Source of the DNA: Molanna angustata
Taxonomy: Eukaryota; Arthropoda; Insecta; Trichoptera; Molannidae
DNA: 64,000 nt
Direction of reading: 5' to 3'
NCBI GenBank assembly: GCA_963576475.1
Contig: OY754970.1
Span: 31,845,119 to 31,909,118 of the forward strand
Shown here piece by piece: positions 44,062 through 56,815 of this stretch. The notes under the pieces were generated by a model. The model did not search any database. It was not told where the DNA came from and was given only the letters and a program-made list of their open reading frames with translations. How positions within the stretch are numbered: the stretch's first letter is position 1; each line of letters begins with the position of its first letter. The position numbers were made by a program, and so were the translations under genes.

Positions 44062-44630
44062 ACTAGTTGCATGTTACACATGAGATCCATCTGGCGATGG
44101 CGATAGTACCTATTCATAATTGAAGAATACGTACCAAACTATTAACACTTTAACACAAATTAATTAATATTTTAAGATATTTAGTTTTCTATATAAAACA
44201 TGTAGGTTATGTATGTCAGGATAGGATTGTATGGAGATCAGCCTGTTTTTCTTACCCAAAATATGAAAACAACATGATGGTTTGTATGTGTATTTGGAGA
44301 TTAAGTAGATATCAAACTATAGAGTGAGATATTGTTTCGTGTATACAGCCTTACAAATTATATGAAACGATGTCGTCACTAAATTATTATTTTTTTAAAT
44401 GTTTGAGATGTGCTTCTAGAATTTTCACCTTTTTTATAGAAAATTAAATTATCTAGTTGGGGTGTTTCGACTTTTTTCGATATTTTTTAAAATATTGGGA
44501 AATATAGTCAGTTAAACATGTAAATATGTCATACTAAAATGTCTTTCTTAATCAAAAATATTTGAGAACTTAAATGTTCTAGGTACTCAGAACATTTTTA
44601 GTATGCTGCGAAACCTCTAAGTTGGTGTTT
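44062..44630 (+). mobile_element. Interspersed repeat, copy 2 (mate at 15482-16355)
   Basis: Same start (ACTAGTTGCATGTTACACAT) and same end (GCTGCGAAACCTCTAAGTTGG) as the first copy, but about 300 bp shorter. It is non-coding. Confidence 0.55.
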
Positions 44631-44884
44631 TTTGACTTCAAAGTTGGAAAAGTCTTGAAAAATATAGATCTGGCATACAAATCTCGCGTATCTGGGCTTG
44701 ATACTTTGTCGATATGTTAAAAGAAATAAACTCTCTACAGTTGGAAAAATTATAAATCAACAAAAAATACAATTTAAATTTCATTTTTAATTTGTATTAA
44801 CTATATTACAATCAAGTTAGAATCTTGCGATTTTCAATTTATTTATTTATTTGGAACAGAAAACATGTATACATACCACAATGC

Positions 44885-45033
44885 TGTTTTCATACTCTGT
44901 GTAGGAAAAACAGACGGACCTCCATACTATCCTATCATGAAATACATGTCTACATGTTTTATATAGAAAACAAAATATCTTAAAATATTTATTAATTTGT
45001 GTTTAAGGTTTGTACGTATTTTTCATTTATTTA
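44885..45033 (-). repeat. Inverted partial copy of the repeat at 44062-44630
   Basis: The minus strand reads ATATTTTAAGATATTTTGTT, then CTATATAAAACATGTAGACA and a TAGGATAGTATGGAGG block, as in 44160-44245. It forms an inverted pair with 44062-44280. Confidence 0.6.
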
Positions 45034-45208
45034 TTTATTTACTTTATTTTATTTACGGCAAATTGCCTTTTACACACGTGAACACGTGAACTACAAAAAA
45101 ATAAAACAATCATAAACACACTTAAAAATAAAAAAAGAAAAGCTGCTATTACAAAAACAGTAAATATAAAAAAATAATATTAAGTACCTCTGTGGAAAAA
45201 AAATTAAA
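45034..45208 (-). mobile_element. Probable LINE 3' UTR and (TTTA)n tail, left side of Helitron insertion
   Basis: TTTA repeats are followed by a TTACGGCAAATTGCC-type 3' UTR, in minus orientation. The sequence is cut by the Helitron block at 45209 and may resume at 53562. Confidence 0.4.
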
Positions 45209-46189
45209 TCTAAAGTAATAAAGCAATCAAAATGTTAGTGTATGTGTGTGTGTATGTGTGTGTGTGTGTGTTTGTCTCACGCCTTCTGAAAAACCAAGAG
45301 CATCTAAAAATCTAATTTATGTGCGAACGTGTACCAGTATACCTGATGCAGTGTCACGCTAAAAATAATGCGATAAAAATGCTGAATTTTAAAAATATTT
45401 CAATAATTATTTTTTTCATACAAAATTTTCCAAGTCATATCTGTCAAAAAAGTGTACATTTTGCACGCAAATATCTGTTAGTTTAAAAGTTAGAAGTACG
45501 TATTTACACGAAGAAAATATATTTTCAAGTATAACTTAGCGTTTAAGTGAAAAACATGGTGAATATTTTGTATAATTATAATGTTTAACTTATTTTTAAA
45601 GTAAGCGTTTTGTACAAATGTACATATAACCCCGCCATTTTAATATCTTTTCATACGATATTTAATTTTCCTACCGAATGAATATGTTCTTTAAAATAAT
45701 ATACCTTTGAAATAAATGTGATTATGAAATAATAAAATGAAACACAAGACATTACAGCAAGTTTTAAGACATATATTGTAAAAGTCTGTTAATTATTAGT
45801 AAAGATATAGGCATAATAAAATTGCATAATTTGTATGTAATATTTGATATTTTGGACAATTTTCGTTTTTGTGGCTTCGAACAAACCAATGTATGTAGGT
45901 ACCTACCTACATATCCAAAAAAATGTATCGAGCCCATTTGATAGTAATATTTTATATGTTCGATGGTTACTATGGTTACGGAAAGATTCTGATATTCAAA
46001 TAAAATTTGATATGAATCGAATTTATTTAGAACATTGTTGTAGGTAGGTACCTACCTAATACTATTTACTTACAAATCAACAATATACTGATTTCCTATA
46101 GGAAAATTATTTTATTTATTTATTTATGTATGGATGCATGTATGCTATGTGCTCCTAAACCGTTTGTCCGATTACAATGAAACTTTGGT

Positions 46190-46950
46190 GAATTGTCGAG
46201 CGTATGCCCGGGATGGTTTCTGGATTTAAATTTTTTTCTTATTTTTCTTCTTCTTCGTGTATTTGGTCATTTTACCAATGAAAGCGGAATATCCTGGGAA
46301 ACGAAGGTCCGACTGTCTCTCCATTTCTTCGCAGGTCTTCCAGGACGGTTCCTGGATTTAAACTTTTTTCTTCTTCTTCTTCATCGTGTATTTGGTCATT
46401 TTACCTATGAAGGTGGACTAACCTGGGAGAAGAAGTTCCAATTGTCCTTCCATCTCTTCGCAGGTTTCTGGATTTAAACTTTTTTCTTCTTCTTCTTCAT
46501 GTATTTTTGGTCATTTTACCTATGAAGTTGGAGAATACTGGGAGAAGAAGGTCCAACTGTTCTTCCAACTCTTCGCAAGTCTTCCAAGACGGTTTTTGGA
46601 TATAAACTTTTTTCTTCTTCATCGTGCATTTGGTCATTTTACCTGGACATTTTAGGTGGACTATCCTGGGAGAAGAAGGTCCAATTTTCCTTCCATATCT
46701 TCGCAGGTATCTGGATTTAAACTTTTTTCTTCATCTTCTTCGTGTATTTAGTCATTTTACCTTTGAAGGTGGAGTATCCTGGGAAAAGAAGGTCCAATTT
46801 TCCTTCCATATCTTCGCAGGTATCTGGATTTAAACTTTTTTCTTCTTCTTCTTCGTGTATTTAGTCATTTTACCTTTGAAGGTGGAGTATCCTGGGAAAA
46901 GAAGGTCCTTTCATCTCTTCGCGGTTCTTCCAGGATGGTTTCTGGATTTA
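46190..46950. repeat. 115-125-bp tandem module array in Helitron copy A
   Basis: GGTCATTTTACC recurs at about 46265, 46393, 46509, 46632, 46750 and 46865. Open frames here (94 and 69 codons) come from the repeat and are not genes. Confidence 0.8.
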
Positions 46951-46959
46951 AACTTTTCT

Positions 46960-47140
46960 TAAGCGGCTGAAGGGACGGGATGTAATGAAGGGAAGGGATG
47001 CACTAAAGGGCCTGAAGGGATGGGAGGTATAAAAGGGCCTAAAGGGACGGGAGGTACTGAAGGGCCTGATTGGAAGGGACGTAATGATGGATTGAAGGGA
47101 TGGGAGGTACTGAAGGGTCTGAAGCGACCGTTCGTGGAGT
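46960..47140. repeat. Degenerate 18-bp-type minisatellite in copy A
   Basis: Units such as GAAGGGACGGGAGGTACT, with inserted GGGCCT blocks, form a poorly ordered version of the array at 38448-39078. Confidence 0.75.
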
Positions 47141-47443
47141 CTAATTCTTTTTCTTCGTTTTCTTATTTTATGTAGAACTTTGGTGAATTTTATACAAAAC
47201 TATTTCCTATGGATTAATCTTCTTCTTCTTTTATGTAGACCTTTTAGTCAGTTTTTATGCAATCTATTTCCAATAGTCTAATTCTTCTATTTTATGTATT
47301 TTTTCTTATTTTATGTAGACCATTGAAATAGTTTTTTATACAAACTATTTCTTATAGTCTTATACTTATTCTTCTCTTTTTTATTTAGACTTTTGGGTTA
47401 GTTTTAAGTCTAATAGTCTATTGTGCAGAAATATTATTAACAA

Positions 47444-49741
47444 CTAGCTTTTATGTCCCGCCGTTGGCCAAGAATGTAAATTAGTGAAGGAATAAGCAAT
47501 CGTTTATATACCTACATAATATTGTCACACATCATTTTTTTTAACCGTAGTATGAAAATTAGTTTGAAATTTAATTGAGTTTAAGCGGTGTAAAATCTTA
47601 AAGTGATGGCCACAATCCATTTGCTTTTATATATAAGCACATACAATTTCTGCACGCATGGACTATGGGAAATGATTTTAAATATGACTTATTATAAAAA
47701 GACAACGTCGTAAAGAGTTTGGATTTGGCCACAACCCCTATTTTTATATATTATCATCGAACGCAAATAATGTGTTTTAAATATTTAGTAATTTTGGATG
47801 ATGGGAAATGGTTTAAAAATTGATTAAACAAAAGTACTGAAAATATTCTAGTGTTGGTCCCATCCCATTCGTTTTTATATTTTTCGTCAAGTGTGCATAT
47901 ATGTAGTTTATTATAGTTTTGCACAATAAAACTGATAGATTTAAAACTGACACATAAGTCTACATTACAGAAGAAGAAGACTTAAGCTATGTTAAATAGT
48001 TTTTAATATGAATATAAACGTTGTGAAGATCCAGCAATGGCCACAACCCAGATATTTTATATATTGTCATCAAAATGAAATGTGTAGTTATTGAAAATTA
48101 AGCAATATATGATGATATAATAAATGGTGTAAATTTGATTGAACAAAAGTAATGAGAAGATTCTAGTGTTGGTCACATCCCATTCGTTTTTATGTATTTT
48201 CATCAAGTATGCATGTTGTTTATAATATTTCGTTACAATAGACTATTAGACATAAAACTAATCCAAAAGACTAAATAAAAAAAGAAGTAGAAGTATAAAA
48301 CTATAACAAATAGTTTGTAATAAAAACTGACCCAATGGTCTACATAGAAGATGAAATAGAAGAATTACACATTAGGAAATGTATTATATAAAAAACTGAC
48401 CAAAATGTCTTCATAAAAGAAGAAGAAGATGAATTGAACTATAGGAAATATTTTATATAAAATTCACCCAACATCTACATAAAATAAGAAAACGAAGAAT
48501 TAGACTAAAGGATAGTTTGTTTAAAAATAGTTTGTTTAAAAACTAACCAAAAGGTCTACATAAAGGAAGAAGAAGACGAATTAGACTATAGGAAATAGTT
48601 TGTATAAAAACTCACCCAAGGTCTACATAAATTAAGAAAAAGAAAAATTAGACTATAGGAAATAGTTTATTTATGAACTGTCCCAAATGACTTCACAAAA
48701 GAAGAGGAAGAAGATTTAAACCCCAAGAAATAGTTTGTAGAAAAAATCACCCAAAGGTCTACATAGAAAAAAGAAGAATTTCACTATAGGAAATAGTTTG
48801 TAGGTATATTGAATGTGTATTGTAGTTAACCTAAAATAGTTTAATAATTTTCCTATACAAAATCAGAATATTCTTGGTTTTTAAGTAGTATTAGGTATGT
48901 AGGTACCTACCTACAATGATGTTCTAAATTAATTCGAATTCGATTTATAACAAATTTTATTTGAATATCAGAATGTGTCCGTAACCATAGTAACCATGTT
49001 CCAACATGTGAAAAATATCAAATGTTATGGAGACATTTTTTGAATATGTAGGTACCTACATTGGTTTGTTCGATGCCATAAAAATGAAAATTGTCAGAAA
49101 AATCAAATATTTTTAACAAATTATGCAATTTTATTACGCCTATATCTTTACTAATAATTAACAGACTTTTACAATATATGTCTTAAAACTTGCTGTAATG
49201 TCTTGTGTTTCATTTTATTATTTCATAATCACATTTATTTCAAAGGTATATTATTTTAAAGAACATATTCATTCGGTAGGAAAATTAAATATCGTATGAA
49301 AAGATATTAAAATGGCGGGGTTATGTGTACATTTGTACAAAACGCTTACTTTAAAAATAAGTTAAACATTATAATTAGACAAAATATTCACCATGTTTTT
49401 CACTTAAAAGCTAAGTTATACTTGAAAATATATTTTTTTCGTGTAAATACGTACTTCTAACTTTTAAACTAACAGATATTTGCGTGCAAAATGTACACTT
49501 TTTTGACAGATATGACTTGGAAAATTTTGTATGAGAAAAATAATTATTGAAATATTTTTAAAATTCAGCATTTTTATCACATAATTTTTAGCGTGACACT
49601 GCATCAGGTATACTGGTACACGTTCGCACATAAATTAGATTTTTAGATGCTCTTGGTTTTTCAGAAGGCGTGAGACAAACACACACACACACACATACAC
49701 ACACACATACACTAACATTTTGATTGCTTTATTACTTTAGA
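47444..49741 (-). mobile_element. Inverted Helitron copy B inserted in copy A
   Basis: On the minus strand it starts TCTAAAGTAATAAAGC (49741) and ends GGGACATAAAAGCTAG (47444). It is preceded by A and followed by T on that strand, the exact Helitron insertion rule. At 2298 bp it lacks the tandem-module and minisatellite part found in copies A and C. The flanking sequence of copy A rejoins as in copy C apart from one base. Confidence 0.8.
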
Positions 49742-50515
49742 TATGCACACTTGATGAAAATACATATGTAAAAACGAATGGGATGTGGGATGTGACGATG
49801 TAACCTGCACTAGAATATTTTCAATACTTTTGTTTAATCAAATTTAAACCATTTATATCATCCTATTTTGAATAATTTTCAACACCTTCATATTTGATTT
49901 CGTTGACGATATTTAAATAATGGGGGTTGTGGCCATTACTGAACTCTTCACAACGTTTATATTCAAATTAAAAACTATTTATTATAGTTTAAGTCTTTTT
50001 CTTCTTCGTTAATGTAGACTTTTGTGTCAATTTTAAGTCTATCAGTCTAATTGTGCAAAAATATAATGCACACTTGATGAAAAAATATAAAAACGAATGG
50101 GATGTGACCAACACTAGATCTTTTCAGTACATTATTTAATCAAATTTAAACCACATTCCAACATCCAAAATTACTAAATTTTCAATAGGTATATATTACA
50201 ATTTGTTTTCGATGATAATATTTAAAAATGGGGGTTGTGTACAACGTTGATAAACTGTCATATTTAAAACCATTTCGCGTAGTCCATGCGTGCAGAAATT
50301 GTATATTATACTTCATTCACACTTTATAGCAATATATAAAAAAGAATGGGTTGTGGCCATCACTTGAACATTTTACAATGCTTAAACTCAATCAAATTTC
50401 AAACCACTTTTCATAGTCCGATATTGCAAAATAATTGGGTGACAATATTATAAAAACGATTGCTTATTCCTTCACAGTTTTACATTCTTGGCCAACGGCG
50501 GGACATAAAGGCTAG

Positions 50516-53500
50516 TCTAAAGTAATAAAGCAATCAAAATGTTAGTGTCTGTGTGTGTGTGTGTGTGTGTGTATGTGTGTGTGTGTGTGTGTGTTTGTCT
50601 CACGCCTTCTGAAAAACCAAGAGCATCTAAAAATCTAATTTAAGTGCGAACATGTACCAGTATACCCGATGCAGTGTCACGCTAAAAAGAATGCGATAAA
50701 AATGCTGAATTTTAAAAATATTTAAATAATTATTTTTTTCATACAAAATTTACCAAGTCATATCTGTCAAAAAACTGTACATTTTGCACGCAAATATCTG
50801 TTAGTTTAAAAGTTAGAAGTAGGTATTTACACAAAAAAAATATATTTTGAAGTATAACTTAGCGTTAAAGTGAAAAACATGGTGAATATTTGGTATAATT
50901 ATAATGTTTAACTTATTTTTAAAGTAAGCCTTTTGTACATAAACGCCGCCATTTTAATATCTTTTCATACAATATTTCATTTTCCCACCGAATGAATATG
51001 TTCTTGAAAATAATAAACCTTTGAAATAAATGTAATTATGAAATAATAAAATGAAACACAACGGCATTACAGCAAGTTTTAAGACATATATTGTAAAAAT
51101 GTGTTATTTATTAGTAAAGATATAGGCATAATAAAATTGCATAATTTGTAAATAATATTTGATTTTTCTGACAATTTTCATTTTTATGGCATCGAACAAA
51201 CCAATGTAGGTACCTACATATTCAAAAAATGTATCCGAACCATTCGATATTACTTACGTGTTCGAATCGTTTCCATGGCTACAGAAAGAATGTGATATTC
51301 AAATAAAATTTGTTAGGAATCGAATTTATTTAGAAGGTTGTTGTAGGTAGGTACCTACCTAATACTATTTACTTACAAATCAACAATAATATACCTATAC
51401 TGATTTCCTATAGGAAAATTATTTTATTTATTTATTTATCAACCGTTTGTCCGATTATAATGAAACTTTGGTGAATTGTCGAGCGTATGCCCAGGATGGT
51501 TTTTGGATTTAAACTTTTTTCTTATTCTTCTTCTTCTTCGTGTATTTGGTCGTTTTACCTATGAAGGGGGAGTATCCTGGGAAAAGAAGGTCCGACTGTC
51601 CCTCCATCTCTTCACAGGTCTTCCAGGACGGGTTCTGCATATAAACTTTTTTCTTCTTTTTCTTCAACGTGTACTTGGTCATCTTACCTATGAAGATGAA
51701 CTATCTTGGGAGATGAAGGTCCAATTTTCCTTCCATCTCTTCGCAGGTTTCTGGATTTAAACTTTTTTCTTCTTCTTCTTCATCGTCTATTTGGTCATTT
51801 TACCTTTGAAGGTGGACTAACCTGGGAGAAGAATGTCCAATTTTCCTTCCATCTCTTCGCAGGTATCTGGATTTAAACTTATTTCTTCTTCTTCTTCTTC
51901 ATCGTGTATTTTTGGTCATTTTACCTATGAAGTTGGAGAATCCTGGGAGAAGAAGGTCCAACTGTCCTTCCATCTCTTCGCAGGTATCTGGGTTTAAACT
52001 TTTTTCTTCTTCTTCGTGTATTTAGTCATTTTACCTATTAAGTAGAGCATCCTGGGAAAAGAAGGTTCTTTCATCTCTTCGCGGTTCTTCCAGGATGGTT
52101 TCTGGATTTAAACTTTTCTTAACCGACTGATGGGACGGGATGTAATGAAGGGAAGGGAGGCACTAAAGGGCCTGAAGGGACGGGAGGTATAAAACTGCCT
52201 GAAGGGACGGAAGGTACTGAAGGGCCTGATGGGAAGGGACGTAATGAGGGATTAAAGGGACGGGAGGTACTGAAGGGCCTGAAGCGGCGGGTCCTGGAGT
52301 CTAATTCTTTTTCTTCTTAATTTTATGTAGACCTTTAGGGCAGTTTTTATACAAACTATTTCCTATTGTCTAATTCATCTTCTTCTTCTTTTATGTATTT
52401 GGGTCATTTTTTTATAAAAATTATTTCCTTTAGTCTAATTATTATTCTTCTTCATTTAAGTACGTAGACTTTTGGGAGAGTTTTAATACAAACTATTTCC
52501 AATAGTCTTATTCATTTTCTTTTATGTAGACCTTTTGGTCAGTATTTATACAAACTATTTCCAATAGTCTAAATATTCTTCTTCTTCTTTTTTGTAGACC
52601 TTTGGGTGAGCTTTTATACAATCTATTTCCAATAGTCTAATTCTTCTATTAGGTATATGTATTTTTACTTATTTTATGTAGACCATTGGAATAGTTTTTT
52701 ATACAAACTATTTCTTATAGTCTTATACTTATTTTTCTCTTTTTTATTTAGTCTTTTGGGTTAGTTTTAAGTCTAATAGTCTATTGTGCAGAAATATTAT
52801 TAACGATATGCACACTTGATGAAAATACATATGAAATGAATGGGATATGGGATGTGACGATATAACCTGCACTAGAATCTTTTCAATACTTTTGTTTAAT
52901 TAAATTTAAACCATTTATATCATCATATTTTGAATAATTTTCAACACCTAATATTTAAAGAATGGGGGTTGTGGCCATTACTGAACTCTTCACAACATTT
53001 ATATTCAAATTAAAAACTTTTACTATAGTTCAAGTCTTCTTCTTCTTCGTTAATGAAGACTTTCAGTCAAATTGAGCAAAAATATAATGCACACTTGATG
53101 AAAAAATATAAAAACGAATGGGATGTGACCAATACTAGATCTTTTCAGTACCTACGTTTGTTTAATCAAATTTTAACCACATCCCAACATCCAAAATTAC
53201 TAAATTTTCAATAGGTACACATTACAATTTGTTTTCGATGATAATATTTAAAAATGGGGGTTGTGGCCAAACCAATCTCTTTACAACGTTGATAAACAGT
53301 CATATTTAAAACCATTACGCATAGTCCATGCGAGCAGAAATTGTATTAATATTATACTTCATTCACACTTTATAGCAATATATAAAAAAGAATGGGTTGT
53401 GGCCATCACTTGAACATTTAACAAAACTTAAACTCAATCAAATTTCAAACCACTTTTCATAGTCTGATATTGCAAAATAATTGGGTGACAATATTATAAA

Positions 53501-53561
53501 AACGATTGCTTTTTCTTTCACAATTTTACATTCTTGGCCAACGGCGGGACATAAAAGCTAG
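50516..53561 (+). mobile_element. Helitron copy C, complete (3046 bp)
   Basis: Starts TCTAAAGTAATAAAGC right after the CTAG of copy A and ends GACATAAAAGCTAG at 53561 before a T. It shows all modules without interruption: unique region and (GT)n (50516-51420), tandem modules (51430-52115), minisatellite (52130-52290), TATACAAACTATTTCC repeats (52300-52790) and the 3' GGGTTGTGGCCA repeats (52805-53520). The head-to-tail contact with copy A lacks the A expected before an independent insertion, so rolling-circle read-through is likely. Confidence 0.8.
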
Positions 53562-54100
53562 TTTGAAATAAAAGATAGGTATAGGTACTTAGGTATACAC
53601 ATTGAAACACAAAAATCATTAAAATATACAAACAATCATATACACACTTAGAAAAAAAATATAATAATCATGAATAAATTAAAAACTATATAATAATCTT
53701 AAGTTTCCTTTAAAAATAATAATGATGTAAAAAAATAAAAGAACTATAAAAACAAACATTTGGGTACATACTCGTACATAGGAAAATAAAAACTAAATAA
53801 TAAAACAATATAAAGATTTAACAAAAAAATATAATATATACTAGTAGGCAAGCAAAAAAAGGATGTCTTGCAAATCTTAAAAAAATAATTATAAATACTA
53901 TTGGGGCTAGTTCTCCTGGACAAAATAATTTTCTTAAGACTGGTTAAACAAAATGGATAATTTCTGAAGCTCTTCAACACATTATTTTCTACTCGTACTA
54001 CATATGTCTTAAATAAATTGATAAAATCTTTGTAATTATGTTTGCAGCTTAGACCAAATTGCAACGCCCTTTTTTTCGTCCTTTGAAAAAACAATTATTT
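53562..54100 (-). other. Flank of the Helitron block with a 116-codon minus frame
   Basis: The frame 53744-54094 is basic and hydrophobic in parts and I do not recognise it. The DNA around 53630-53660 (AACAATCATATACACACTT) resembles 45103-45125, so this may be the continuation of the element cut at 45208. Confidence 0.3.
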
Positions 54101-54657
54101 TTTTCGTGCGTTTTTTTATATCTCGTTACATTCATAGTGAATCAACACGTTATTCTACATAAGTCGGTATTTAAATTATAAAATTACACTTTACATTGTA
54201 AACAAAATGAATTTGTATGGTGTGTTTTGTGAATGAAATAAATTACGATTCCAAAACCAATATTCTTGAAGTAAAATGATAAGTTTTAATCTACATAAGT
54301 TAGATGTGTTTATCAGTCAATAGCACTGTATATTATTTTTTTCATTGGGTCACTGAAATTCAGATAAATTACTCATTTATAATTAGGTTGTTTGAATGTT
54401 TTGTATCTTGTTTAGTAAAATTAATGATTCACATATTGTATTAAACAATAATTATTATTACTGAATGTTGTGCAACTATTTATATGGCGGTATGGAAAGT
54501 TAATTTAACTCTGACCCCATCAGTCGGCACAAACAAAGAGTTGGGATATAGCAAAGAAGAAGAAGAAAAAGTTAATTTAATGTGTCAGTTCTGTTTCAGG
54601 ACCCTAAAAAAGGGAACATATTCGGTACTTATAAGAAAGTAGGATAGTTTTGGAAAA
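54101..54657. other. Mostly unrecognised; LINE-like tail at 54510-54570
   Basis: CACAAACAAAGAGTTGGGAT followed by AGAAGAAGAAG resembles the common end of RTE-type LINEs with a GAA-rich tail. No coding part is visible. Confidence 0.35.
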
Positions 54658-56476
54658 AAGAACATCTTCACTTAGGTATGCTGTCTCACCTAACTTTTAA
54701 GGTACTTAGGGTCCATCATTGTGTCATAATTTAGGATCTATAAAGAACATCTTCACTTAGGTATGCTGTCTCACCTAACTTTTAAGGTACTTAGGGTCCA
54801 TCATTGTGTCATAATTTAGGATCTATAAAGAACATCTTCACTTAGGTATGCTGTCTCACCTAACTTTTAAGGTACTTAGGGTCCATCATTGTGTCATAAT
54901 TTAGGATCTATAAAGAACATCTTCACTTAGGTATGCTGTCTCACCTAACTTTTAAGGTACTTAGGGTCCATCATTGTATCATAATTTAGGATCTATAAAG
55001 AACATCTTCACTTAGGTATGCTGTCTCACCTAACTTTTAAGGTACTTAGGGTCCATCATTGTATCATAATTTAGGATCTATAAAGAACATCTTCACTTAG
55101 GTATGCTGTCTCACCTAACTTTTAAGGTACTTAGGGTCCATCATTGTATCATAATTTAGGATCTATAAAGAACATCTTCACTTAGGTATGCTGTCTCACC
55201 TAACTTTTAAGGTACTTAGGGTCCATCATTGTATCATAATTTAGGATCTATAAAGAACATCTTCACTTAGGTATGCTGTCTCACCTAACTTTTAAGGTAC
55301 TTAGGGTCCATCATTGTATCATAATTTAGGATCTATAAAGAACATCTTCACTTAGGTATGCTGTCTCACCTAACTTTTAAGGTACTTAGGGTCCATCATT
55401 GTGTCATAATTTAGGATCTATAAAGAACATCTTCACTTAGGTATGCTGTCTCACCTAACTTTTAAGGTACTTAGGGTCCATCATTGTGTCATAATTTAGG
55501 ATCTATAAAGAACATCTTCACTTAGGTATGCTGTCTCACCTAACTTTTAAGGTACTTAGGGTCCATCATTGTGTCATAATTTAGGATCTATAAAGAACAT
55601 CTTCACTTAGGTATGCTGTCTCACCTAACTTTTAAGGTACTTAGGGTCCATCATTGTATCATAATTTAGGATCTATAAAGAACATCTTCACTTAGGTATG
55701 CTGTCTCACCTAACTTTTAAGGTACTTAGGGTCCATCATTGTGTCATAATTTAGGATCTATAAAGAACATCTTCACTTAGGTATGCTGTCTCACCTAACT
55801 TTTAAGGTACTTAGGGTCCATCATTGTGTCATAATTTAGGATCTATAAAGAACATCTTCACTTAGGTATGCTGTCTCACCTAACTTTTAAGGTACTTAGG
55901 GTCCATCATTGTGTCATAATTTAGGATCTATAAAGAACATCTTCACTTAGGTATGCTGTCTCACCTAACTTTTAAGGTACTTAGGGTCCATCATTGTGTC
56001 ATAATTTAGGATCTATAAAGAACATCTTCACTTAGGTATGCTGTCTCACCTAACTTTTAAGGTACTTAGGGTCCATCATTGTGTCATAATTTAGGATCTA
56101 TAAAGAACATCTTCACTTAGGTATGCTGTCTCACCTAACTTTTAAGGTACTTAGGGTCCATCATTGTGTCATAATTTAGGATCTATAAAGAACATCTTCA
56201 CTTAGGTATGCTGTCTCACCTAACTTTTAAGGTACTTAGGGTCCATCATTGTGTCATAATTTAGGATCTATAAAGAACATCTTCACTTAGGTATGCTGTC
56301 TCACCTAACTTTTAAGGTACTTAGGGTCCATCATTGTGTCATAATTTAGGATCTATAAAGAACATCTTCACTTAGGTATGCTGTCTCACCTAACTTTTAA
56401 GGTACTTAGGGTCCATCATTGTGTCATAATTTAGGATCTATAAAGAACATCTTCACTTAGGTATGCTGTCTCACCT

Positions 56477-56480
<4 letters not shown>
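54658..56480. repeat. 85-bp satellite array (about 21 units)
   Basis: The unit beginning AAGAACATCTTCACTTAGGT repeats at exact 85-bp spacing (54658, 54743, 54828 and onward). Units look identical except one site that reads CATTGTGTCAT or CATTGTATCAT. The array stops at a poly(T) run at 56480 and resumes at 58049 beyond an inserted LINE. Together there are about 23 units. No coding. Confidence 0.95.
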
Positions 56481-56507
<27 letters not shown>

Positions 56508-56815
56508 ATTTTATAGAATACAACAGCATTACAATAAAGATTTATACAGATATACAGAGATAATTTTTATGTTGCCAATTATAGTATTCTAAATATATTA
56601 AGTACGTACACATTTATTAACAATTATGAAGACAGGATGGGAAAGGAGAGAGGTAGGAAGGGGAGTGGGGGGAAGCATCGACCACTAGAAACTCATATTA
56701 TGATTTGCCTCACGTGTCTCAATGTATGAAGAATAGTTAATTAAAATTAAGTTAAAGTTAATGTTAAAGGGGCACAATTAAAAAGTTAAAGATGTGCACA
56801 ATAAAACAGCACAGA

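Larger units (their letters stand above)
45209..50515 (+). mobile_element. Helitron copy A, split by an inverted copy
   Basis: Starts TCTAAAGTAATAAAGC at 45209 after an A and ends GACATAAAGGCTAG at 50515. The parts 45209-47443 and 49742-50515 together make about 3.0 kb and are collinear with copy C. Modules in order: a 0.9 kb unique region with a (GT)n run, a TTTATTTATT spacer, a 115-125-bp tandem array, a degenerate 18-bp minisatellite, a TTTTTATACAAACTATTTCC repeat region and a 3' region of GGGTTGTGGCCA repeats. There is no Rep/helicase gene, so it is non-autonomous. Confidence 0.75.

Noticed and set aside
46193..46833. Frames with FGHFTYEGG repeats that resemble a secreted repeat protein
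   Set aside because: They come from the 115-125-bp tandem module of the Helitrons, recur at 51476-51760 with changes, and end at random stops.
54658..56480. CRISPR-like array because of the regular 85-bp spacing
   Set aside because: Whole units including the supposed spacers are identical, so this is a satellite.
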